From Batillaria attramentaria (taxonomy: Eukaryota; Mollusca; Gastropoda; Batillariidae), in NCBI GenBank assembly GCA_018292915.2, contig JACVVK020000052.1:1892501-1956500 (forward strand): 64,000 bases of DNA, written 5' to 3'. The position numbers and the translations under genes were made by a program. Numbering within the stretch: the stretch's first letter is position 1; the number at the start of each line of letters is the position of its first letter. Under the pieces are notes generated by a model. The model was not told the DNA's origin, did not search any database, and was given only the letters and a program-made list of their open reading frames with translations. This document shows, piece by piece, positions 11,912 through 23,499 of this stretch.

Positions 11912-12350
11912 TTAGTCCTTTTGGCTCCTAGAGAAGCATAGGGCCTCAGCAGCTCTCCTCCACCTCACTCTGTCCCTGGCGCAGGTCTTGGCCTCCTCCC
12001 ATGTCAGGCCGGAGTCTCGCAGCTCGCAGTGCGAGCTCCTCCTCCAGGTCTGCGCCCTCTCTTCCTCTTCCCCTGCGGGTTCCACTCAAGCGCCTGCCTG
12101 GTGATGTTGCACGGTTCCTTCCGCGGGATGTGGCCGACCCATCGCCACTTTTGCCGCCTGACCTGGACGTCCATTGGCTGTTGATTCGCCCTTGTCCACA
12201 GGTCGGTGTTCGGCACTCTGTCGAACCATCTCAGGTGGAGGATCTGCCGGAGACATCCGTTGATGAAGGTCTGGATCTTTGCGGTGCTGGTGTTGATGAC
12301 CCGTCAAGTCTCTGACCCGTAGAGTAGCACAGATTTCACGCTGGAGTTAA
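11912..12350 (-). pseudogene. RTE-type LINE, 3' end of reverse transcriptase ORF
   Basis: C-terminal part of a non-LTR retrotransposon reverse transcriptase. Read on the minus strand: SVLLYGSET, a stop where Trp is expected, then RVINTSTAKIQTFINGCLRQ, ILHLRWFDRVPNTDLW, RRQKWRWVGHIPRKEPCNIT, RQALEWNPQGKRKRGR, a frameshift near 12045-12060, and finally LTWEEAKTCARDRVRWRRAA and EALCFSRSQKD ending at TAA (11912-11914). This block order is that of RTE-clade elements. It is 5' truncated at about 12350, next to a MITE-like copy. Non-functional. Confidence 0.88.
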
Positions 12351-12358
12351 AGATTGAA

Positions 12359-12716
12359 AGGCGCTAATGCTACCACATTTACGCTCACAGGTTGTTTTGA
12401 ACTGTTTTCGTGGTATCTATCATCACACCGCTCAGACAACTGGACGGTGACAGCTCCTGGAATGCTGGCACTGAGCCAACAAGAGCGTACTCGAATACGC
12501 GGCGACCACACTGAGCGCCCCAGGAATGTAACAACAGTCGTAGAATTTGAATGTTCGGCCGATCGTACAAAGTGTAAACACAACATTGTATCGCGTTAAG
12601 AGCTGTACTAATTATCAAGACAGTATTTCGAGCGTACAGACGCCCCCCCCCCCCCCCCACACACACACGAGCGAAACTGTTCCAGAACATTAGCGTAGCA
12701 AAGATGGAATTAACCC
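12359..12716 (-). mobile_element. MITE-like repeat C, copy 3
   Basis: Inverted relative to copies 1 and 2; GGCGCTAATGCTACC to GATGGAATTAACCC. It directly borders the truncated end of the RTE LINE and contains a C16 plus (CA)n insertion. Confidence 0.8.
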
Positions 12717-12792
12717 GTTTAATGTTTAGTAGAATTATGAATGCAAACTGCTGCCTGCATCCAACTTTCAAATTATCCTACTCAACAACCTA

Positions 12793-13176
12793 TCCATGGT
12801 CTTCTGTCACCAAAGGATGGGTGTTGTGATGTTTTACTATTATTACTATTCTTTTCTGTTCTTTTCTCCCCCACTTTTTTTTCACACACAGTCCATGGTC
12901 TTCTGTCGCCAAAGGATGGGTGTCGTGATGTTTTTACTATTGTTTTCTGGTCCTTCCCCCCCCCCCCCCCCTCCACCGTTTTATTTTATTCTATTTACTC
13001 CCCCCCCCCCCCCCCCCCCCCGCGCGCGCCGTGTATGTCAGTATGTCAGCAGAGTTGCCTTTTGTTTGTTGAAGTTATATTCCATTTGTTTGCGTCCTGG
13101 GGACGGCGAAAGCCGAAACGTTGACCCGTGCCGTCCTTTGTGAAAGTTAAGTGGTTTCTGTCCCTTTTATGTCGCT
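12793..13176 (+). mobile_element. Dispersed repeat D, copy 2
   Basis: Same family as 9.1 kb. Its left part (CCATGGTCTTCTGTC to TTTCTCCCCC) is tandemly duplicated (12793 and 12894). The hammerhead-like core at 13097 reads CTGGGGA, which loses the invariant A. Two long C runs (about 12950-13021) interrupt it. Confidence 0.6.
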
Positions 13177-13767
13177 TTTATTTGCTTAACTTGTAACCAC
13201 TTCGCAGTCATTACCGTTTCCTTTTCTATCCTACTCAACAGTTTACCCGTTCCTTATCGCGACCTGACTCCTTGATTTTCGCGTCGCGTAAAGTCTTCTG
13301 ATGGCTCAATGCAGGTGTGTGTGTGGTGCGAAGTTAGACACTACCCGAAAACAGCCCAGGACGGATTCAGTGTGAGCGGTTCTAGGAAAACCCCCAAGTT
13401 TCTCTCCCTGTGTGTTTTGCCCACCCAAAGTCGTCAGTCTAGCGCGCGCAAGCCTAATCAAAATTCACTGCAAAACAGTGCAAGTGAGTGAGCGAGCAAA
13501 TAATACAAGGAGAGAAGATCTGTCAGTGTCAAGCATCACTGGCGCATTACCAGACACGGTACTGCGTACGTTCCCCAAGCAAACCAAAAAAAAAAAAAAA
13601 AAAAGGTGTGACGTATATAAAACCTGACGGCGTGCGCCGCCGTTGTGATGGCGTAATTCGCCGGTTGTGCCTGTTGCGCGTTACATAACAAACGGTCGGT
13701 TCTGACGTTGACAGTCGTTTGAAGAACTGCCTGGAAGCCGCGCGGGACAGAAATTGACTGTTGCGCC

Positions 13768-14125
13768 TGGCAGTTTGCATTTCCGACATGCTCAGCTTGG
13801 TGTGTCAGCAAGAAAAGTGGCGTTTGCCACTGGGGGTGATAGAGGCACAAGAGGCTCATCAAACGCAGACACAAGGTTGTGACCATCTCAGCAGCAGGCT
13901 CTCAGTAGACGAGTACGTGTGCCGGAGCCGGTGGCGATTTCCAGCTTGCATTTTGCGACATGCTCCGCGCGGAGTGACAGGAAGAAAATCGGTGTCGGCC
14001 TCTTGGGTTCTTGGCACAAGCTCGTAGACCCAGACATAAGCGTGTCACTATCTCGGTAGCAGGCTCGGAATGGACGCGTACGTGCATGCTGTCTGCCAGT
14101 GGTGGCATTTCCCAGCTTGCGCTGT
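13768..14125 (+). repeat. Imperfect tandem repeat, period about 168 bp
   Basis: CAGTTTGCATTTCCGACATG at 13771 recurs as CAGCTTGCATTTTGCGACAT at 13939 and starts a third time at 14112 (CAGCTTGCGCTGTGAG). CACAAG...CAGACA and ATCTC.G.AGCAGGCTC also recur. Confidence 0.8.
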
Positions 14126-14650
14126 GAGTTACCTATGGTATTGAACTTGATACTAGCTGATGCAGTTTGAGAGCTGTTCGGTATTAATTAATGACATAAA
14201 TTTGTAACGGGGATGCATGAAGGGAGGGGGGGGGGGGGTATTTGATATTTAGTCTCCCCCGCGAGGCTGCCATCAGAAAACGCCTTGTTGCGTAACATGC
14301 GTTACTTTTCGAAGTTCGATACCCATTTACCAAGCTGTGTCCTGTACAGCGACTGAGACGGAGACAGACGAATCCGTCTTTCAGCCAATCTCCTCTCCCT
14401 GCCTCGCTCACCCAGCTAGACTCCCCATGTCTGCTGTGAGCGACGGCACCAACCACATACCTGCCTTAATTACGTGTGCCAAGATGGAGTGCTTGCGTTT
14501 GTTTGTCTGTACTTGACGGGTTTGTTTGACTGCCTGTAATTATCAGTAGCGACGCTGATGGATAGGCACGTGGAAGACGAAGGACGTTGGCTGACACCGG
14601 CAGCTGTGTCACACTGAAAGCCTCATCTGTCTGCTTCAGTGTACTTCTTG

Positions 14651-15060
14651 TTTTTGTTGCTGCACGTCACTAGGAAGAGAGAGAGAGAGAAGAAGACGAA
14701 GACGAAGAAGAAGAAGAAAAAGAAGAAGAAGAAGAGAGGAGGGGGGGGGGGAGATTTTCCGAGTATCATCTCCAGTCTTTCTTGAGCTCTGGTTGGTTGT
14801 GTGCATACTATGTTATGAGCTGTGAGATTTTCTGGTGTAGCGAATGTTTTTGTTGCTGCGCGTCACTAGGAAGAAGAAGAAGGAGAAGAGAGAGAGAGAG
14901 AGGATTTTCTGAGTATCATTTCTAGTCTTTCTCTCGCTCTGGTTAGTTGCGTGTATAATTATGCACTGTGAGATTTTCTGGCGTAGAGAATGTTTTCGTT
15001 GCTGCGCGTCCCTGTGCAAAGAGAGGAGGATTTTCTGGGCATTCTGTTTCTAGTCTTTTT
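14651..15060 (+). repeat. Three-unit tandem repeat with GA tract
   Basis: TTTTTGTTGCTGCACGTCAC (14651), TTTTTGTTGCTGCGCGTCAC (14847) and TTTTCGTTGCTGCGCGTCCC (14993), each followed by a GA-rich tract, GATTTTC and TCTAGTCTTTC. The GA tract shrinks unit by unit. Confidence 0.85.
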
Positions 15061-15120
15061 TTCTTGCGCTGTGTAGTGTGCCGGTATGTGTCAGGCGGTG
15101 CTGGGAAGTATACCGGTGTT

Positions 15121-15262
15121 CAGAATGTATTTGTGTGTGCGTAGATGCACCGTCTGTTTCGAAACGAAGACAAAGCAGGAGTGTCTAAGTGTAGAAGTGT
15201 GTGACTGATACGCCAAATTAAAGGCACTATAGCTGCGAGCTGACTATAGGCACCCAGTGTAG

Positions 15263-15300
<38 letters not shown>
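15121..15300 (+). repeat. Microsatellite-ended repeat F, copy 1
   Basis: About 150 bp (GATGCACCGTCTGTTT, AGTGTGTGACTGATACGCCA, GGCACTATAGCTGCGA) ending in (TG)17. Its inverted partner at 37.16 kb also has a CA array at the same edge. Confidence 0.75.
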
Positions 15301-17962
15301 AACGAAGGGGTGTTTTGTTTGATGATCCGAAGTGCATGCAGTCTCTCAGTACAGACAAGCAAGACTGAACCGGCAAAAAATGAGTCTCTCCAGCGTACGA
15401 TCAAAGTGTCTGGACTGAGACTCAGTCAGTTTGTTCTTACGCTCTTATCCTAAACTCCAGACAAATGCCATCTTAGATGAAACGTCTTGCTCTCAAAATC
15501 AAACCCGACACGTCTTTTGCCCGACGGCGCCCTTTTCTAGACTTGTCTATCACAGACAGGAGTTCTTTTTTATTTTTGACGTGTCCGCGTCTTCACACCC
15601 AACACCCCCTCCTCCGCCCCCCCCCCCCCCCAACCACCCCACCCCTACTTTCGAACAAGGCATTTAAATTGTGTCCAGGAAGCCATCCCTCGTTATTGTC
15701 ATCGCCACAATTTGGCCGCTATAATGCAATTTCGTCTTGGCAAGCATCTCATCGAAAGCTCTGACCCCGTACGAAACTCCTATTAACGCGTCCACGTATT
15801 TTTTTCTTTTCTTGTTTTATCTGAGTCTGCTCCTTCCCTCCCTCTCTCCCTCCTTCTCCTCTCGTCTCCTTCCCTTGCATTTTCTGCCTGTCATCGATGT
15901 GACGCTTCTTATGTCATTTGTATGACGGTGATGGCACGCGGCGGCCAGTAATAATCGCCGACGAATAAAAGCGTCAATCATTTCCTCTGCGCACGTTGGC
16001 TTCTTTGCATTAACCTCTCAGACCCGTTTTGAAGGCACGAATGCCCTTGGGAGGCTTCCAGTCCGCGACGTCTGTGACGGTAAGAACCGGGGGGCACAAA
16101 ATCGATTCTGCTCACATGTGGAAGTGTAGCAGAGCGATTTTCTCGAAGGACAGAAGGGACAGCGTTGCCTGTGGACCCGCCTGTCCACTTCTAGTCACAC
16201 ATATTGTGAAGGATTGAATTTTCAGTCATTTCTCGCTTCTCCTGCCCGCCCGCCGCCTGGCCAGATTAGCGGATAGGAAGCGGTGCGGCAACTCGCCCAC
16301 AACGAGCTCTTCTGTGCAGGGAGACATGATTGATATCCCCCCGCCGGAAGTGAAGAAGAAAACTTGAAATTGGCACAGAGTGTATGCGCGGCGGAACCGG
16401 AAACGAGCATCTCGTGCGAGTCAGCGCCAGGCATAATGGGAGGAAGCAAGCAAACGGCGGGGGAGCCCAGTGAAATGCAAATTGCTGGCAGACGGCCCCG
16501 GATTGCTGGGCGGGAAGACAGCGACCGATCGGTGGTGATTGAGGGAGATGGATGATCAATACGCCGTTCAAACGATCGTCATTCGCGCGCGTGGCTTCCG
16601 GCTCCAGTGTCGCCATGTTGGCGGCAGTTGTCAGCTGACAGGAAGCCGGTCCCCACTGCTCCATTGCGCATGCCCGCTGCAGTTTCAGGACATCCATCAC
16701 CACGCTGTGTGCATGCTGGCTGAGCAGCTGCTTCTGGTCATTCCGCTCCAGCTTGCAGCAAGCGCTCGTTTAGTTCACTCTTTTCCATTCTGACCATATT
16801 TTCCTCTTGTCGTTTGTCACTGATTAGTTTACTGGATGTCTGACAGGCTTTAGTATACTCTGGACAGTGTTAATGGTCGTGGAGATGGTGGTGGTGGTGG
16901 TGGAAGTCACGGTTGCCTCTACTTTTGGTGACTTTGAAATTGACGGAACTTTGCTTGTACCGTTTGCAGATCTAGTTCAAACGGTTTTCAGTTACATTGC
17001 CATTACTTTGGTATCCAAGTTTACTGAGGTCTCCTCCAGGGATTTTTATTTTTCTCTATCTGTAAATGTACAACAAACTGGCAACGTCCTTTGACAGCCT
17101 GGCCGGATTTGCCCTGGAGTCTGAAACAAGGCACTTCTTTGCAGCCTTGGCAATCCACTCGGTTTAAACAGGTTTATTGCAATACAAGTCGTACAAGTAA
17201 ACAATTAGTGAGCATAAACAAAGCACCGCTTATGATAATGCTCGGGGGGGGGGGGGGGGGGGGGGGGGCAATCCACTCCACTCACAGGAGTGTGCAAGAT
17301 TTCCCTCGTGGTCCACATCACATGGCCACTTTACTCGAAAGTCCAGCAACGTCCACGCTGACCCAACCAGAAAATTCGTACTCACATTCCCTTCTTTCAA
17401 AAACTGTGAACACACAGTTCCGCTCATTGTTCTCAGTGTGTAAAGGGAACGCAGATTTATCGAAACTCCCTGAAACATGCGTGTAACCAGGAAATCTGGC
17501 GTCCAACTGCAAGCTGCCAGAAACTAACGAGGACCTGACACTGTTTTTCTGTGTTCCTGTCGCCCGCATGTGTTGCTCTTATGATTTGCTGACACAAGGA
17601 AGCGAGCGACCCCCGGCCACATTGGCTGACGACGAAACGAGTGTATGCAGAAAGGCCAAGGGGGGCAGGGCATTGTGCTGGTGGCAACCGCTGGCCTGTT
17701 TAGCCTTTAGGTGTTTACTGTTAGGTGTCCCCCCACAAACTCAGGAAATAATCCCGTCCAAAGAAAACGCCGTGGTTGTTTGGGGGCACAGCCCTTCGCA
17801 GAGTTCGGGTGAAGAAATGCTCTCCATCTGTGACTGCATGAGCACGTGCCTGATCCGGCTTATTTTGAAATGCTTAGGGGTAGAGTCATGATGCACGGCT
17901 GGTCATTGCTTATCTTTACATATTACAAATTGTCCACAATTTTACCCCAGTTGTGTAGCCGC
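15301..17962. other. No supported feature
   Basis: Contains C runs (15618-15631), a G run (17245-17268) and CT-rich tracts (15836-15880), but no domain-bearing frame or recognised repeat. Confidence 0.5.
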
Positions 17963-18128
17963 GGGAGCCGGAATAGCCGAGCATTCAGTAAAGCGGTGGA
18001 CTTTCAATGCTCAAGTCGTGAGTTCGAATCCCGGCTTGGGCTTAATATTTGTTTTCTCGTTGGCCCGTCTTTGATATCACCCGTATCTGGTGGAAAAGGA
18101 CGTTAAACCATCAAACACCCACCCACCC
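17963..18128 (+). mobile_element. SINE-A copy
   Basis: Head GGGAGCCGGAATAGCCGAGC, box B GAGTTCGAATCCCGGC, tail CGTTAAACCATCAAACACCC. Near full length. Confidence 0.85.
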
Positions 18129-18230
18129 TGTCCACCACAGTTGTGTAACCCGGTCACCTAGGTTCATGGCCGAAGATCCTGCCAAGTCTGCAGTTCTTCG
18201 TATTCGAAAGGATTATAACCGTTCAGAGGA

Positions 18231-18400
18231 GTGGGTGGGTGTTTGGAAGTTTAACGTTCTTTTCCACCACATACGGGTGATATCAAAGACGGGGCAACGA
18301 TGAAAAAGCCAGCGCAAATATTTGGCCCCAGCCGGGATTCGAACTCACGACCCGAGCATTGGAAGTCCAACGCTCTACCATTCGGCCACCCCGGCTTCCC
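18231..18400 (-). mobile_element. SINE-A copy with 17-bp target duplication
   Basis: Complete 170-bp copy flanked by TATAACCGTTCAGAGGA (18214-18230) and TATAATCGTTCAGAGGA (18401-18417), 16 of 17 identical. This fixes the element ends and shows LINE-type target-primed insertion. Confidence 0.95.
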
Positions 18401-18505
18401 TATAATCGTTCAGAGGAAGGTGGGCAACTAAACCTTATCCCTGTTACGGCGCTGGCAAGGCCCTGTACTATACAGCACCAAGACACGTCTTCTTCTTTGA
18501 GAGAG

Positions 18506-18506
18506 A

Positions 18507-18545
<39 letters not shown>
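18506..18545 (+). repeat. (GA)n microsatellite
   Basis: GAAAGAGAAAG then pure GA. Confidence 0.9.
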
Positions 18546-18551
<6 letters not shown>

Positions 18552-18719
18552 AAAAACACCGTTTGTCGTATCTGTGTATCACCCATTCCTTCCTATCGAT
18601 CTGCTTCGTTGAATACAGATACTCATACCAAAGGATTAGTCAGGTGATTTAAACACCGTTGTGCAAGAAGCTGCACTTTGAAGACGTACTGTTGCTCCAG
18701 ACGACCGAATGGATGGTGT

Positions 18720-18864
18720 CCACCAAGCGAGGTAATATCAAACACGGGGCAACGAAGAAAAAGCCATCACAACATAATTATCCTTGGCTCACAGACGGGG
18801 ATTTGAACTCATGGCCCGATTATTCACAGTCCAAAACTTCACCAGCTGGGCTACTCCGGCTCCC
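18720..18864 (-). mobile_element. Old SINE-A copy
   Basis: Diverged head and body (GGGGCAACGAAGAAAAAGCC preserved), 3' end lost. Confidence 0.7.
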
Positions 18865-19223
18865 GTCAAATGAAGGAACATCATGGACCTGTCCAAACAG
18901 AAGGGCGTAAGGGGCTGGGTCCTCACAGGAGGTCCTGATCTGTGTGGGAGGAAAATGGGTTCCAGCTTTTTGCACCGGTGTCTTCCGCCCTCTTGCATTG
19001 GTTACAGATGTCGTCAGTAGTGTTGCCAGACGTTTGCTAAACTTTCGAACGTCTTTCTGTTGCTGCTGTTTTCTGCTCTCTGTCACACGAGCAACGACAA
19101 CAACAATGACAACAGCAGCTACAACAACAGCAATTGCAAGGACACTGAACAACAACAGCGACAACAACAACAATAAGGGTGGGTGATGTGTGACAACAAC
19201 ACTACTGAATTGAAAAAGCTTGG

Positions 19224-19228
<5 letters not shown>

Positions 19229-19292
<64 letters not shown>
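19229..19292 (+). repeat. (TG)n microsatellite
   Basis: About 32 perfect TG copies. Confidence 0.95.
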
Positions 19293-19295
<3 letters not shown>

Positions 19296-19753
19296 AAGAC
19301 AACTTGTTCAAAGCAAAAAGACTGTCCATTAAAATTGATGATAAAACTAATCAATATCAGTTTTATCATCAATATTAGAAGGATGATGTGGTTGATGATG
19401 TTAAACCAGCCTGATGCAAAGATACATTGTTTCGCTACATTACACATGATCAATTCATACGCTTTTTAAGGGGGGGGGGGAGTTATGTTCAAATATTACT
19501 ATGATAATTACATCAAGATAAGCAAATTAATTTTATGGAGGAATTTCATCGTATTATTCTATCGTATATCAGATAACTCTGTCGTGTGAGCAACTTTAGT
19601 TCGCTAATGAAACACCTGACGTCAGCTTTAAAATCCATTCACAGGTTTTGGCCACACATCATGATCATGTGTCATGCATCACATGTCGACACTAATGCAT
19701 GTACACGTCCCATGCTTGGCGTTCCTATCTTGTGGTAACCAAAGACTGGAAGG

Positions 19754-19922
19754 GTGGGTGGGTGTTTGGGGGTTTAACGTCCTTTTCCACCACACACGGG
19801 TGATATCAAAGACGGGGCAACGATGAAAAAGCCAGCACAAATATTTGGCCCCAGCCGGGATGCGAACTCACGACCCGAGCATCAGAAGTCCAACGCTCTA
19901 GCATTCGGCCACCCCGGCTCCC
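19754..19922 (-). mobile_element. SINE-A copy with target duplication
   Basis: Body flanked by CCAAAGACTGGAAGG (19739-19753) and CCAAAGACTGGTAGG (19923-19937), 14 of 15 identical. Inserted directly at the 3' end of an RTE fragment. Confidence 0.92.
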
Positions 19923-19934
19923 CCAAAGACTGGT

Positions 19935-20013
19935 AGGTTAGTCCTTTTGGCTCCTAGAGAAGCATAGGGCCTCAACAGCTCTCCTCCATCTCACGGTCCC
20001 TGGCGCAGGTCTT
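19935..20013 (-). mobile_element. Second RTE LINE 3'-end fragment
   Basis: About 79 bp nearly identical to the last part of the RTE ORF at 11.9 kb (CCTTTTGGCTCCTAGAGAAG and on to CCTGGCGCAGGTCTTG). It lies between a SINE-A copy and an unrelated LINE tail. Confidence 0.8.
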
Positions 20014-20064
20014 GAAAAACTGGTAGAATCTCATTTAATCTATAAACTTTTAGCCTATATTTAC

Positions 20065-20340
20065 AAGTTGTTTCTTCTTCTTCTTCTTCTCGATCGCCGT
20101 TATCACACTGGGAGACAGGTACTTGAGATGAATCTGGTGGTCTTCTGGAGTTCTTCCACCGGCCCGTACAGCTTCTGTTGCAGGGGGGACTGGTTGTGGC
20201 CAAGTCGCTTCCCTCAGGGTCTGGAGGTTCCTGCAGTCCTGTAGGATGTGTTCTGTATTCTGCAATGCCTCTCCACAGAAGCACATCGGGGACGGCACAA
20301 GGCGCATCTTTCTGTGCATACACTGAAGTCGTTTTAAACC
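20065..20340 (-). pseudogene. RNase-H-bearing LINE, 3' end
   Basis: Minus-strand remnant of the zinc-binding tail after the RNase H domain of I/Nimb-like LINEs: GLKRLQCMHRKMRLVPSPMC, FCGEALQNTEHILQDC (C-x-C...H-x4-C), NLQTLREATWPQPVP, a frameshift near 20180, then LQKTTRFISSTCLPV and a TGA at 20103-20105. It is followed by a short 3' UTR and a (GAA)n tail (20079-20096 on plus as TTC). 5' truncated at about 20340. Confidence 0.8.
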
Positions 20341-20379
20341 AGCTTTTTACCTTTTAACGAAGGGGCCTTCAAACTTGTG

Positions 20380-20446
20380 GCTGCCGCGAATTAGTCTTTG
20401 TCGCTGACGCGGCGTTAAGCCTTAAAATACTCACTCACGTGTCAGT
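20380..20446 (+). repeat. Dispersed repeat E, 3' fragment
   Basis: GCCGCGAATTAGTCTTTGTC, GCGGCGTTAAGCC and TCACTCAC, the last third of the family. A still shorter piece (GGGCGTTAAGCCCTAAA) is at 46494. Confidence 0.65.
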
Positions 20447-20759
20447 CGACACTGAAATCACAGAGGCACTGCCACAACCACAACCTGCGACACCACGACT
20501 GCTCGGACACACTCAGTGTCACATTATGTAAATGTATGTGAGGGTACAGTTTCAGTTTCATGACTGTTCACTCTGTAGACACAGGTTTAGGAAGTCAACC
20601 ACGAAATCACGACCGTATTTAAACAATGCAAAGAGTAATGTCTGTGTCTGTCCGGGAACTGCTGGTGATTGACGGGTGAATGAGTTGGAACAGCTCACTG
20701 TGAAATGTTACTTTAATAGCCATCTAATGATCTATCATCTCAGTATCTGTCTGTCTGTC

Positions 20760-20762
<3 letters not shown>

Positions 20763-20831
<69 letters not shown>

Positions 20832-20893
20832 CACAACATACGTGGATGTGTGGTTGTAGAACTGCTCATTGAAGGACATTTTAGTGTGTGCCG

Positions 20894-20967
<74 letters not shown>

Positions 20968-21015
20968 CACAACATACGTGGATGTGTGGTTGTAGAACTG
21001 CTCATTGAAGGACAT

Positions 21016-21086
<71 letters not shown>
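20763..21086 (+). repeat. Tandem-duplicated unit between three (TG)n arrays
   Basis: A (TC)n(TG)n array, then ACACAACATACGTGGATGTG...GGACATTTTAGTGTGTG at 20830, a TG array, the same roughly 55 bp again at 20967, and a third TG array. Confidence 0.92.
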
Positions 21087-21087
<1 letters not shown>

Positions 21088-21481
21088 TCGTACCAGGAAC
21101 CACTGAAGTGTATGCCTCTTGCCTCCGTTCGTTGCCTCTCGTCAGTTCAGAGGTTCAATCACGCCTTCATCAGTCAGTGAGTTCATCAGTCGTATCCATC
21201 TGTCCACTAATTCATCAGTGTCTTCGACAGATAAACCCACAAGCGTCATCATCAACTGACAAGTGCTCTTCAGTCAACACCATGTCCATCTACCTTCCCT
21301 TCATAATTACCCCCTCGGGCATTTCATGTGCATGCGCCAGTACTGTATAGCCTCCTTGCCCTAAGGCCGTCCGTCGATCGTTATTAAACGATCAAGATTA
21401 GATCTAGTTGAGTTTCAGTAAACGATAAAATTACATGAGCCAACTGACAATAAAAATAACCTCTGTGTACAGAGAATGCTT

Positions 21482-21483
<2 letters not shown>

Positions 21484-21518
<35 letters not shown>
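21484..21518 (+). repeat. (TG)n microsatellite
   Basis: About 17 perfect copies. Confidence 0.9.
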
Positions 21519-21519
<1 letters not shown>

Positions 21520-22171
21520 AACACTGTGCATTCATGCTCTTCCCCCTCCTCCTTACCCCCCACCTCATTCGCCTGTCATCCACAGACCTCTGGTGCGCCG
21601 AGGCTGTCTGCGAGTCCGTGGTGCCGCCTGTGATGTTGCTGATGCTGCTGATGCCGTCGGCGGCAGGCGTCCTGGAGGCCGTCCCGCAGACAATGGCGGG
21701 CGGCGTGGTTTGTGACAAGAGGTTTAGGCGCACGACCTCACATCAAAGCACGTACTGCGCGTGACTCGCGAGCTCCTGTTGTAGGCAGCAATCGTGGCGA
21801 TGACAGACGTGGGGGCGCAGAAACAAAGGCGGCAGTCATGTGATATTTCCTCTCCTTCCCGGCTCTTTTCCCTGGTGTGTGTGTGTATGTGTTTTTGGCG
21901 GGGGATGCTTATGTCTTGAAGGAATTAGTGTTGCTTGGAGATGGTTTGATGGGCGGGAGGAAGAAGATTCCGGGCCGTTGTGAAAGGGAAAGGGTTGTGG
22001 TGCTTGAAGATGAACTCTGAAGTTATCTGATCTCCGTGGTTCCTGCAAGGGCTCAGCTATATCCGCCGCCACGCTTCACGGTATTCTAAGGTCCTTTGCT
22101 TCCTGCATTTACTAGGGGTAATGCACATGCATCCCTTGTTCTTGTCCTTGCTATCCGGAGTCCGTTCATGG

Positions 22172-22785
22172 GGTATCTCTTAGTCGTGATCAACGTTTGC
22201 AATACAGTATCCCGTGCAATGACGCATAACGCCCCGTGCAATGACACATAATGACCGACTCATTGTGTCAAAACAATCGAAGCCGGAGAACGCTACATGG
22301 CGTTTGGTTTCAGCTCACAAGGCATCTCTTGGTCATGATCAAAACTAGGAACGCCCCGGCGTGTCAGTAATGACGCATAACCATTATGCAATCACACGTA
22401 ATGGCTTCAGCACAATCGAAGACTATTATCTATGCCGAAGAATGCTATAATTATACATGTACTGTCTTTGGTTCCCGTGCTCAGGGCATCTACTGGTCAT
22501 GATCAAAACTAGGAACGCCCCGGCGTGTCAGTAATGACGCATAACCATTGTGCAACCACACGGAATGGCTCACTGATTGCTTCAGCACAATCGAAGGCTA
22601 TTATAATTTAAGCCGACGGGTGCTACATATTGTCTTTGGTTCAAGTGCACAGGGCATCTACTGGTCATGATCAAAACTAGCAATGTCCCGGCAATGACTC
22701 AACAGCACCGTGCAATGACAATTAATGGCTCTGGCTTATTGCGTCAAGGCAATCGAAGCCTATTACGAGGCCAAAGAATGCTGAC
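22172..22785 (+). repeat. Minisatellite, 4 units of about 150-168 bp
   Basis: Unit starts at 22172, 22321, 22485, 22653 (GGCATCTACTGGTCATGATC, AAAACTAGGAACGCCCCGGC, AATGACGCATAAC, CAATCGAAG, TTTGGTTC). Units 2 and 3 are most alike. Confidence 0.9.
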
Positions 22786-23170
22786 TCCTTGATGGAGTGT
22801 TTTCTTGTAAACTCTTCAGACCGTCTGTTCCCCCCATGATTGAAGGCTTGTTTAGTTTGCACATTTTTTGTTGTCAGCCTCACTGAAGCAGTCGGTGATT
22901 TATCAAACGCTGGTTCGAACCGATCGAACCGCTGAATTCATAATCAGTCCCAGACACCTGGGTAAACTGTTTTGGATGACGTAATTGACAAGTTCAAGAT
23001 TAGGCAATCACAACTGTCAAGAATGCCGCGACGAAGCGTGTGAGTTAGGATGTCAGTGTGAAGGCACTTACAGATATTTTAAACTTCTTTTCAGTTTTTT
23101 TTTTTTCCTTTCTTTTTTGTTGTTGTTGAGTACTTGATGTCGTGTCATTGCTGAAACACTTCTCTCAAGG

Positions 23171-23499
23171 GGTCAATGCTACCATTTGCATGCTCACAGA
23201 TGGTTTTAAGCTGTTTTCGCGCTATCTATCATCACACCACTTAGACACCTGGACAGTGACAGGTCTGTAATACTGGCACTGAGCCAGCAGAAGCGTACTC
23301 GATGACGTGGCGACCACATTGAGTGCTCCATTAGTGTAACAACAGTCGTAGAATTTGATTGTTCGACCGCGCGCGCAACAGTAACCAACATTGTATCGCA
23401 TTAACAGCTGTACTAATCATCAAGATAAAGGTGTACAGCCGCACTAACGAGCGAAACCGTTTCAAAACGTAAGTTGGCTAAGCAAAGATGGAATTAGGC
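23171..23499 (-). mobile_element. MITE-like repeat C, copy 4
   Basis: GGTCAATGCTACCATTTGCA to GCAAAGATGGAATTAGGCA, minus orientation. Confidence 0.8.

Noticed and set aside
22172..22785. CRISPR-like array
   Set aside because: Whole units repeat; there are no short conserved repeats with unique spacers, and the context is an animal genome.
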